Part shown: piece by piece, positions 7,272-12,635 of the stretch
How the letters are laid out: the number at the start of each line of letters is the position of its first letter
Position numbering within the stretch: position 1 is the first letter of the stretch
From: an uncultured beta proteobacterium
GTDB taxonomy: Bacteria; Pseudomonadota; Gammaproteobacteria; Burkholderiales; Rhodocyclaceae
Length of the DNA: 12,635 nt
Assembly (NCBI GenBank): GCA_903910495.1
Contig: CAIVZW010000703.1
Coordinates: forward strand, 1 to 12,635
Reading direction: 5' to 3'
Made by a program: the position numbers and the translations under genes
The notes under the pieces: model-generated
The model's database searches: none
What the model saw: the letters and a program-made list of their open reading frames with translations, nothing else
What the model was told of the DNA's origin: nothing

Positions 7272-8552
7272 ATGACTGTATTGCTTGGATGCATCGCCGA
7301 TGATTTCACCGGCGGAACCGACCTGGCCGGCATGCTGGTCAAGGCCGGCATGCGCACGGTACAAATGATCGGTGTGCCGCAGGAGCCGATTGGTGATGAT
7401 GTCGATGCGGTTCTCATCGCGCTGAAATCACGTACGACGCCTGCCGACGAGGCCATTGCCGAATCGCTGGCGGCACTGCACTGGCTGCAGAAGGCGGGTT
7501 GCCGCCAGTTTTACTTCAAATACTGCTCGACCTTCGATTCGACGGCCAAGGGCAACATCGGCCCGGTGGGCGAAGCGCTCATGAAGGAACTGGGCAGCAA
7601 CTTCACTATTGCCTGCCCGGCCTTCCCGGTCAATGGGCGGACCATCTACAAGGGGCACCTGTTCGTCGGCGACATTCTGTTGTCCGACTCAGGCATGCGG
7701 AATCACCCCCTGACCCCGATGACCGACGCCAGCCTGGTGCGCGTGCTGCAGGCACAGATCAAGGGCAAGGTCGGTCTGACCGAACATTCCACCGTACTCA
7801 AGGGCGCCGATGCCATCCGCGCCCGCTTCAAGGCACTGGAAGCCGAAGGCTGCAATTTTTCCGTGGTCGATGCCCTGTCAAATGACGACCTGATGAGCAT
7901 CGGTGCGGCCTGTGCCGACATGCCGCTGGTCACGGCGGGATCCGGCATCGCCCTCGGGCTGCCGCAGAATTTCCGCCGTGCAGGATTGCTGGCTGAAAGT
8001 CAGGTGGCCGATGCCCTGCCGTCTACGGGCGGTTTGCGTGCCGTCATTTCGGGCAGTTGTTCCGTCGCCACGCAAGGTCAGGTCGCCGCCATGCGCATGG
8101 TGCATCCGGCCTTCAATGTTGATCCCTTCGAACTGGCGCGCGGCACGGACGTGGTCGCTGCGGCGCTAGCCTGGGCCGCCAGCCGCATCAAGGATGGCCC
8201 GCTGCTGATCTATGCCACGGCGGCGCCGGAAGCGGTCAAAGCCGTGCAGGCCCAACTGGGCACAGAGAAAGCCGGCAGTCTGGTCGAGGAAGCTCTGGCG
8301 GCCATTACCAAGGGACTGGTTGGACTGGGCGTCGGACAACTGATCGTCGCCGGCGGCGAAACCGCCGGTGCTGTGGTCAAGGCGCTCGGGGTCACCGGCC
8401 TGCGCATCGGACCGGAAATCGATCCCGGCGTGCCATGGACGGTAGGCATTACAGAAGACTCCAGCCAAAAGCCGCTGGCGCTGGCGCTCAAGTCGGGCAA
8501 TTTTGGCACGCCGGACTTCTTCCTCAAGGCCTGGAGCAAGTTGCCATCATGA
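7272..8552 (+). CDS. otnK: 3-oxo-tetronate 4-phosphate-forming kinase (four-carbon acid sugar kinase, DUF1537 family)
   Basis: OtnK phosphorylates 3-oxotetronate at O4 with ATP, producing the substrate for the OtnC decarboxylase. The 426-residue length is typical of the DUF1537 (SBD/NBD) family. The N-terminal sugar-binding motif GCIADDFTGGTDLAG is at residues 6-20, and the C-terminal nucleotide-domain motif GGETAGAVV starts at about residue 361. The ATG is 6 bp after a strong AGGAG (7261-7265). Its stop overlaps the otnC ATG (ATGA, 8549-8552). A decayed copy of its first codons lies at 2772 directly after ltnD. The acid stereochemistry (L-threonate versus D-erythronate origin) cannot be decided from sequence alone, but the LtnD neighbour favours threonate. 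Confidence 0.93.
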   Translation: MTVLLGCIADDFTGGTDLAGMLVKAGMRTVQMIGVPQEPIGDDVDAVLIALKSRTTPADEAIAESLAALHWLQKAGCRQFYFKYCSTFDSTAKGNIGPVGEALMKELGSNFTIACPAFPVNGRTIYKGHLFVGDILLSDSGMRNHPLTPMTDASLVRVLQAQIKGKVGLTEHSTVLKGADAIRARFKALEAEGCNFSVVDALSNDDLMSIGAACADMPLVTAGSGIALGLPQNFRRAGLLAESQVADALPSTGGLRAVISGSCSVATQGQVAAMRMVHPAFNVDPFELARGTDVVAAALAWAASRIKDGPLLIYATAAPEAVKAVQAQLGTEKAGSLVEEALAAITKGLVGLGVGQLIVAGGETAGAVVKALGVTGLRIGPEIDPGVPWTVGITEDSSQKPLALALKSGNFGTPDFFLKAWSKLPS

Positions 8553-9205
8553 GCGCAGTGAATCATTCGGAAGAAAACCGGCAGCGCGAGAAGATCGCGC
8601 GGCTGTCGCGTTCTCTCTACGAGCGCGGCCTGACTGCCGGCAGCAGCGGCAATATCAGTGTTCGCCTGGAGGATGGCTGGCTGCTGACGCCGACCAATGC
8701 CTGCCTGGGCGAACTCGATCCGGCACGCATTGCGAAACTCGACTGGGAAGGCCGGCATCTGGCGGGTGATCCGCCATCCAAGGAAGCCTTCCTGCACCGC
8801 TCGATGTACGAGGAACGCAGTGCTGCCGGGGCCATCGTGCATCTGCACTCGACGCACTCGGCGGCGGTGTCGTGCATGAGCGGCCTTGATCATGCGGACT
8901 GCATCCCGCCGCTGACGCCTTACTTCGTGATGAAGATCGGGCGTCTGCCGCTCGTCCCCTATTTCCGTCCGGGGGATCAGGCGCTGGCCGGGGCGATCCG
9001 CGGACTGGCGTCCAGACACAGCGCCGTGCTATTGTCCAACCACGGTCCCGTAGTCTCTGGAACCAGTCTGGAAGCCGCCATTTACGCTACTGAAGAACTT
9101 GAAGAAACCGCCAAGTTGTTCCTGCTCTTGCGCAACACGCCAACCCAGTGCCTGAATGCGGACCAAATTGCCGAACTCAAATCCGTTTTTAAACTTGATT
9201 TTTAA
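8549..9205 (+). CDS. otnC: 3-oxo-tetronate 4-phosphate decarboxylase (class II aldolase family)
   Basis: OtnC is a zinc-dependent member of the class II aldolase/adducin family that decarboxylates 3-oxotetronate 4-phosphate to dihydroxyacetone phosphate. This start gives 218 residues. An upstream in-frame ATG at 8435 would add 38 residues buried inside otnK and is rejected. Visible landmarks are [13 protein letters not shown] (residues 27-39), the acidic residue E79 in PSKEAFLH, zinc-ligand histidines H98 and H100 in IVHLHSTHS, and H165 in LLSNHGP. Translation is coupled to otnK by the 4-bp overlap, and otnI follows after 10 bp. L-fuculose-phosphate aldolase is the close alternative family, but the otnK and otnI neighbours make OtnC much more likely. 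Confidence 0.9.
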   Translation: MSAVNHSEENRQREKIARLSRSLYERGLTAGSSGNISVRLEDGWLLTPTNACLGELDPARIAKLDWEGRHLAGDPPSKEAFLHRSMYEERSAAGAIVHLHSTHSAAVSCMSGLDHADCIPPLTPYFVMKIGRLPLVPYFRPGDQALAGAIRGLASRHSAVLLSNHGPVVSGTSLEAAIYATEELEETAKLFLLLRNTPTQCLNADQIAELKSVFKLDF

Positions 9206-9215
9206 GGAAGCGACC

Positions 9216-9995
9216 ATGCCAAAATTTGCTGCCAACCTTTCGTTCATGTTCCAGGAAATTCCGTTTCCGGAGCGCTTTGCTGCCGCCGCCAAGGCCGGCT
9301 TCAAAGGCGTCGAATTTCTTTTCCCCTACGATTATCCGGCGGCAGAGGTGGCCGGCTGGCTGAAGAGTAACGGGCTGGTGAACAACCTTTTCAACCTGCC
9401 TCCCGGTGACTTCGCCGGTGGTGAGCGCGGGATCGCCTCGCTGCCCGGGCGCGAAGAGGAATTCCGTACCGGTGTGGCGACGGCCATCGAATATGCCCAG
9501 GTCATGGGTACGCCGACGCTGCACGCCATGGCCGGTCTGTTTCCGGCCGGTGCCGACCGGGCAAAGCATAGAGCGGTGTATATCGAGAATTTGCGCTATG
9601 CGGCCAAGGCCCTGGCCAAGCAGGGTCTGGCTTTTGTCATCGAACCGATCAACACGCGTGACATTCCCGGTTATTTCCTGAATCACCAGGCTGATGGGCA
9701 TGCCATCTGCAAAGAGATTGGCGAGCCCAACCTCAAGGTGCAGATGGACCTTTATCACGCCCAGATCATGGACGGTGATCTGTCCGTGACCTTGAAGAAC
9801 AACTTCGCCGGGATCGGCCATATCCAGATCGCCAGCGTCCCGGCGCGGCATGAACCCGACGAAGGCGAAGTCAATTACCCGCATCTGTTCAAGCTTCTCG
9901 ATGAACTCGGTTATACCGGCTGGGTCGGCTGCGAGTACAAGCCGCGCGGCAAGACCGAAGACGGGCTGGGCTGGTTCAAGGCGCTGTCGAAGTAA
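9216..9995 (+). CDS. otnI: 2-oxo-tetronate isomerase (hydroxypyruvate isomerase family)
   Basis: OtnI interconverts 2-oxotetronate and 3-oxotetronate, linking the LtnD product to the kinase. It is a 259-residue TIM-barrel protein of the Hyi/xylose-isomerase-like superfamily. The N-terminus [16 protein letters not shown] is typical, and the metal/catalytic acids are E143 in [16 protein letters not shown]178 in QMDLYHAQ, and E240 in [15 protein letters not shown] at 9204-9210 sits 5 bp before this ATG. An in-frame ATG at 9156 would add 20 non-conserved residues inside otnC and is rejected. It is the last gene of the catabolic block and is followed by a strong hairpin at 10010. True hydroxypyruvate isomerase is the alternative, but the context argues for OtnI. 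Confidence 0.92.
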   Translation: MPKFAANLSFMFQEIPFPERFAAAAKAGFKGVEFLFPYDYPAAEVAGWLKSNGLVNNLFNLPPGDFAGGERGIASLPGREEEFRTGVATAIEYAQVMGTPTLHAMAGLFPAGADRAKHRAVYIENLRYAAKALAKQGLAFVIEPINTRDIPGYFLNHQADGHAICKEIGEPNLKVQMDLYHAQIMDGDLSVTLKNNFAGIGHIQIASVPARHEPDEGEVNYPHLFKLLDELGYTGWVGCEYKPRGKTEDGLGWFKALSK

Positions 9996-10009
9996 GTCGC
10001 CGATGCTCC

Positions 10010-10050
10010 CTGCGCTGAACCGGTGGTTCAGCGCAGTACCTGTGTTTTTG
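10010..10050 (+). terminator. Probable Rho-independent terminator after otnI
   Basis: CTGCGCTGAACC (10010-10021), a GGT loop, and GGTTCAGCGCAG (10025-10036) form a perfect 12-bp stem 14 bp after the otnI stop. The downstream tract is interrupted (TACCTGTG) before a TTTTT run at 10045-10049, so termination may be partial. It separates the otn genes from the hydrolase. Confidence 0.7.
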
Positions 10051-10094
10051 CAGGGCTTGGGGACACCCGGAAAACGGCAGGAAAGGAGTGGCTG

Positions 10095-11168
10095 ATGGCG
10101 TTCATCAAGAGGATTGCCCTGACAATGTGTGGTCTGGCGCTAACACTGATCAACCTGCCTGTCCTGGCTGCCGACTATCTGGCACCCAGGGAGGGCGATT
10201 GGGTGGTGCGTGATTTCCGCTTTCACAGCGGCGAAGTGTTGCCCGAACTTCGCCTGCATTACACGACGGTGGGCGAGCCCTCCGGCGAACCGGTGCTGAT
10301 CCTGCACGGCACCACCGGTTCGGCACGCAACATGCTCACCCCGGCCTTTGCCGGCGAGTTGTTTGGCCCGGGGCAGGCACTGGATGCCAGCCGCTACTAC
10401 ATCATCCTGACCGATGCGCTCGGCACCGGCAAGTCGAGCAAGCCTTCGGACGGGCTGCGCGCCGCTTTTCCGAAGTACAACTACGACGACATGGTCGATG
10501 CGCAGTACCGGCTGCTGACCGAGCACCTTGGCGTAAAGCATCTGCGGCTGGTGCTGGGCAATTCGATGGGTGGCATGCAAACGTGGATCTGGGCGACGAA
10601 GTATCCGGAGGCCATGGACATTGCCGTGCCGATGGCTTCAATGCCGACCGAGATGTCGGGGCGCAACTGGATGATGCGGCGTCTGATCATCGACTCCATC
10701 CGCAATGATCCCGAATGGATGAATGGCAATTACACCAAACAGCCGCCCAGCGCCCGCTTTGCCTCGGTGTTCTACGGCATCGGCACCAATGGCGGCAATC
10801 AGGCCCTGTTCAAGGCCACGCCGACGCGCGAGAAAGCCGACCAGCTGCTCAACCAGCGCCTGGCCGCCCCGTTCACCGGGGATGCCAACGACCACCTGTA
10901 CCAGTGGGATTCGTCACGCGATTACAACCCCTCGCCAGGGCTAGAACGCATCCAGGCGGCTCTGCTGGCGATCAACTCGGCTGACGACGAGCGCAACCCG
11001 CCAGAACTCGGCGTGCTGGAGCGCGAAATCAAGCGCGTGAAAAACGGTCGCGTGCTGCTGATCCCCGGCAGCGAACAGACCGCCGGCCACGGTACTGCCG
11101 CCCAGGCGAAATTCTGGAAGCCGGAACTGGCGGAACTGTTGCGAACGGCGCCAAGACCGGCGAAATAG
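10095..11168 (+). CDS. Secreted alpha/beta hydrolase, homoserine O-acetyltransferase (MetX)-like
   Basis: This 357-residue protein has an N-terminal signal peptide: basic residues MAFIKR, a hydrophobic core to about residue 24, and likely cleavage after VLA at residue 25, so it should be periplasmic or secreted. The mature part is an alpha/beta-hydrolase of the MetX-like branch. HGTTG (about 71-75) forms the oxyanion region, the nucleophile is S157 in LGNSMGGMQTW, the acid is D297 or D298 in NSADDERNPPE, and the histidine is H332 in AGHGTAAQ. The chosen ATG has AAAGGAG 6 bp upstream and gives a proper signal peptide; an in-frame start at 10023 would spoil it. A cytosolic acetyl-CoA-dependent transferase role is unlikely for an exported protein, so hydrolysis of an ester or related bond is more likely. 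It has no visible link to either flanking operon. Confidence 0.85.
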   Translation: MAFIKRIALTMCGLALTLINLPVLAADYLAPREGDWVVRDFRFHSGEVLPELRLHYTTVGEPSGEPVLILHGTTGSARNMLTPAFAGELFGPGQALDASRYYIILTDALGTGKSSKPSDGLRAAFPKYNYDDMVDAQYRLLTEHLGVKHLRLVLGNSMGGMQTWIWATKYPEAMDIAVPMASMPTEMSGRNWMMRRLIIDSIRNDPEWMNGNYTKQPPSARFASVFYGIGTNGGNQALFKATPTREKADQLLNQRLAAPFTGDANDHLYQWDSSRDYNPSPGLERIQAALLAINSADDERNPPELGVLEREIKRVKNGRVLLIPGSEQTAGHGTAAQAKFWKPELAELLRTAPRPAK

Positions 11169-11202
11169 CTTCTGCAGCGGGTGCCGGGCATAACGCGTGA
11201 CT

Positions 11203-11281
11203 TGTGGGTCGGCCTTCAGGCCGACGTTTAGTCGCTTGTCGGGCTGAAGCCTGACCGAAGGAAATTCAGAGCCGACCCACA
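11203..11281. repeat. REP-like palindromic element with 11-bp terminal inverted repeats
   Basis: A 79-bp element is bounded by a perfect 11-bp inverted repeat (TGTGGGTCGGC and GCCGACCCACA). Inside are a perfect hairpin GTCGGCC-TTCA-GGCCGAC near its left end and a second, imperfect one (GTCGGGCT-GA-AGCCTGAC). This design matches intergenic repeats mobilised in many proteobacteria by RAYT-type enzymes. It sits 34 bp after the hydrolase stop and may also act as a transcription terminator or transcript-stabilising fold. Confidence 0.75.
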
Positions 11282-11316
11282 GGGTAGATGAACAATCAGG
11301 GTTTGTCTTGCTGCGG

Positions 11317-11345
11317 TTGACAAAACGGCAACATTTCCATAATAT
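11317..11345 (+). promoter_or_regulatory. Near-consensus sigma-70 promoter of the ars operon
   Basis: A perfect -35 box TTGACA (11317-11322) is followed by a 17-bp spacer and a -10 box TAATAT (11340-11345). The expected transcription start is at about 11352-11353, which coincides with the arsR ATG at 11353. The -10 box lies inside the dyad at 11333-11352, so the repressor would block it. Confidence 0.85.
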
Positions 11346-11352
11346 TGGAAAT
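11333..11352. promoter_or_regulatory. Putative ArsR operator palindrome
   Basis: ATTTCCA-TAATAT-TGGAAAT forms a perfect 7-bp inverted repeat around a 6-bp centre that is the -10 box itself. It ends directly before the arsR ATG. ArsR-family repressors bind such dyads over their own promoter and release when arsenite or antimonite binds. The site is inferred from symmetry and position. Confidence 0.7.
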
Positions 11353-11676
11353 ATGGAAAATAAAGATGCAGTTACCGCCCTCGCCGCACTGGCCCAGGAA
11401 AGCCGTCTGGCGGTCTTTCGTCTGCTGCTGCGTAACGCGCCGGAAGGCCTGACCCCCGGTGTCATCGGCGAACAACTGGACCTGCCAGCGCCTACCCTAT
11501 CATTTCATCTCAGGACCCTGGCCCAGGCCGGCCTGGTCACGGCCGTGCAGGAAGGGCGCTACGTACGCTACCGTGCCGAAATGCCCGGTATTGACGCGCT
11601 GATCGCTTTCCTGACCGATGACTGCTGCGGTGGTAATCCGGAACACTGTACCCCGAAAGGAACAAATCGTGAGTGA
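11353..11676 (+). CDS. arsR: ArsR-family arsenite-responsive repressor
   Basis: This is a 107-residue winged-helix repressor that should autoregulate the ars operon. The recognition-helix region reads LDLPAPTLSFHLRTLAQAGLV (about residues 42-62), followed by the wing VQEGRYVRYR. It lacks the ELCVCDL-type metalloid site of E. coli ArsR near the DNA-binding helix. Instead C91, C92 and C99 form a C-terminal cluster in DDCCGGNPEHC, the arrangement known from Acidithiobacillus ferrooxidans ArsR. The ATG lies directly at the predicted transcription start, so the message may be almost leaderless; an in-frame TTG at 11308 lies upstream of the promoter and is rejected. Its last codons overlap the arsC start by 8 bp. 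Confidence 0.93.
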   Translation: MENKDAVTALAALAQESRLAVFRLLLRNAPEGLTPGVIGEQLDLPAPTLSFHLRTLAQAGLVTAVQEGRYVRYRAEMPGIDALIAFLTDDCCGGNPEHCTPKGTNRE

Positions 11677-12172
11677 TGCAAACCCCATCAACGTGCTGGT
11701 CTTGTGCACCGGCAACTCGGCGCGCTCGATTCTCGGCGAGGCCCTGTTCAAGCACCTCGGTAAAGGCCGTGTACGCGCCTTTTCAGCCGGCAGCAAGCCC
11801 TCCGGCAAGGTCAATCCGGTGGCGCTGGAAACGCTGGCCAGGCATGGTGTGCCCTTACCCTCCGAAGTGCGCAGCAAGTCATGGGACGAGTTTGTAGTGC
11901 CCGGTGCGCCCAAGTTCGATTACATATTCACCGTCTGCGCCAGCGCCGCCGGCGAGACCTGCCCGATCTGGCCGGGACACCCGACGACCGCGCACTGGGG
12001 TATAGATGACCCGGCGCACGTCGAGCCGATCGAAGCACGCTGTGAAGCATTTGAAGTGGCCTACACCGCGCTCGAAAAACGGATCAAGGCGTTTCTGGCG
12101 CTCGACCTGGAATCGATGTCGCGTCAGGACATTACTGCGGCGGCACGCCTGATTCACGAGGCCTGCCAATGA
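11669..12172 (+). CDS. arsC: Arsenate reductase, thioredoxin-coupled LMW-phosphatase type
   Basis: ArsC reduces arsenate to arsenite for export. The 167-residue protein has the low-molecular-weight tyrosine-phosphatase P-loop CTGNSARS, with nucleophile C13 and R19, and the redox pair C90 and C98 in TVCASAAGETCPIWPG, as in the thioredoxin-linked S. aureus pI258 type. The Cys-Cys spacing is one residue longer than in pI258 ArsC. HWGIDDPA follows, which is also typical. The GTG start at 11669 has AAAGG 8 bp upstream and gives the expected N-terminus; the in-frame ATG at 11618 lies deep inside arsR. It overlaps arsR by 8 bp and the acr3 ATG by 4 bp, so the three are translationally coupled. Confidence 0.93.
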   Translation: MSDANPINVLVLCTGNSARSILGEALFKHLGKGRVRAFSAGSKPSGKVNPVALETLARHGVPLPSEVRSKSWDEFVVPGAPKFDYIFTVCASAAGETCPIWPGHPTTAHWGIDDPAHVEPIEARCEAFEVAYTALEKRIKAFLALDLESMSRQDITAAARLIHEACQ

Positions 12173-12635
12173 GCGCGCAATGTGAAGTGACGGCCAGGGT
12201 GGCCGCTGGCGCATCATTGAGCGTCTTCGAGCGTTATCTGACCGTCTGGGTTTTCCTTTGCATTGTCGCCGGCATTAGCCTGGGACAGACACTGCCCGGT
12301 GTTTTTCAGATGATTGGCCGCATGGAATACGCGCAAGTCAATCTGCCGGTCGGTCTGCTGATCTGGGTGATGATCATCCCGATGCTGGTCAAGGTCGACT
12401 TTGGCGCGTTGCATGAGGTACGCAAGCACATCCGCGGCATCGGCGTCACCTTGTTCATCAACTGGCTGGTCAAGCCCTTCTCGATGGCGTTTCTCGGTTG
12501 GCTTTTCATCCGGCAGATCTTTGCCCCGTACCTGCCGGCCGATCAGCTTGACAGTTACATCGCCGGCCTGATCCTGCTCGCCGCCGCGCCGTGTACGGCG
12601 ATGGTTTTCGTGTGGAGCCGGCTGACCCATGGCGA
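12169..12635 (+). CDS. acr3: Arsenite efflux permease, Acr3 type (partial, cut by window edge)
   Basis: This is the N-terminal 155 codons of an inner-membrane arsenite exporter of the Acr3 (bile/arsenite/riboflavin transporter) family. Hydrophobic segments lie at about residues 24-40, 60-75, 91-112 and 131-149. The conserved segment AAAPCTAMVFVWS includes the cysteine needed for transport (C142 here), and IWVMIIPMLVKVDFG is also diagnostic. The frame is open to the right edge, where roughly half of the protein is still missing. The start overlaps the arsC stop (ATGA, 12169-12172). No ArsB-type or ArsA gene is visible. Confidence 0.93.
   Translation, partial: MSAQCEVTARVAAGASLSVFERYLTVWVFLCIVAGISLGQTLPGVFQMIGRMEYAQVNLPVGLLIWVMIIPMLVKVDFGALHEVRKHIRGIGVTLFINWLVKPFSMAFLGWLFIRQIFAPYLPADQLDSYIAGLILLAAAPCTAMVFVWSRLTHG

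Noticed and set aside
11308..11352. TTG-initiated 15-residue extension of ArsR
   Set aside because: It would place the start upstream of the near-consensus promoter and inside the operator; the ATG at 11353 gives the usual ArsR length.

Overview
The window is a densely packed, single-strand (all +) stretch of GC-rich proteobacterial DNA. The gene styles and a REP-like palindrome with TGTGGGTCGGC ends suggest a betaproteobacterium, possibly Rhodocyclaceae-like; that is inference from recall, not from a search. It holds two unrelated regions: a sugar-acid catabolic locus (about 1-10050) and the start of an arsenic-resistance operon (about 11300 to the right edge), with a secreted alpha/beta hydrolase between them.

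Catabolic locus. It opens with the two membrane subunits of a TRAP importer (dctQ, dctM; the binding-protein gene is presumably just off the left edge) and an LtnD-type four-carbon sugar-acid dehydrogenase. Far downstream come otnK, otnC and otnI. LtnD, OtnI, OtnK and OtnC together are the known route from threonate-type C4 acids through 2-oxo- and 3-oxotetronate and its 4-phosphate to dihydroxyacetone phosphate and CO2. Between ltnD and otnK sits a separate three-gene cassette: acylating acetaldehyde dehydrogenase (MhpF/DmpF type), 4-hydroxy-2-oxovalerate aldolase (MhpE/DmpG type) and an IlvD/Edd-family dehydratase. No meta-cleavage genes accompany it. Chemically the dehydratase could supply a 4-hydroxy-2-oxo acid directly from a 2,3,4-trihydroxy acid (for example a 5-deoxypentonate or a pentonate), which the aldolase and dehydrogenase would split to pyruvate plus an acyl-CoA. 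This is the best candidate for an undescribed pathway here.

Scars. The cassette is bracketed by two gene relics. Directly after intact ltnD is a roughly 70-bp stub of a second otnK. Directly before intact otnK is a 90-bp stub of a second ltnD fused at about 7149/7150 to the frameshifted tail of a different dctM. The locus therefore looks like the product of two related C4-acid operons that were joined and then eroded. A strong hairpin at 10010-10036 probably ends the otn transcript.

Right side. A signal-peptide-bearing MetX-like alpha/beta hydrolase is followed by a 79-bp REP-like element. Then comes an ars operon: an ArsR with a CC-N6-C C-terminal metalloid site, a thioredoxin-type ArsC, and an Acr3-type arsenite permease cut by the window edge. 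These three genes overlap by 4-8 bp. The arsR promoter is near consensus (TTGACA, 17 bp, TAATAT), is covered by a 7-6-7 palindrome, and predicts a transcript starting at or within a base of the ATG.
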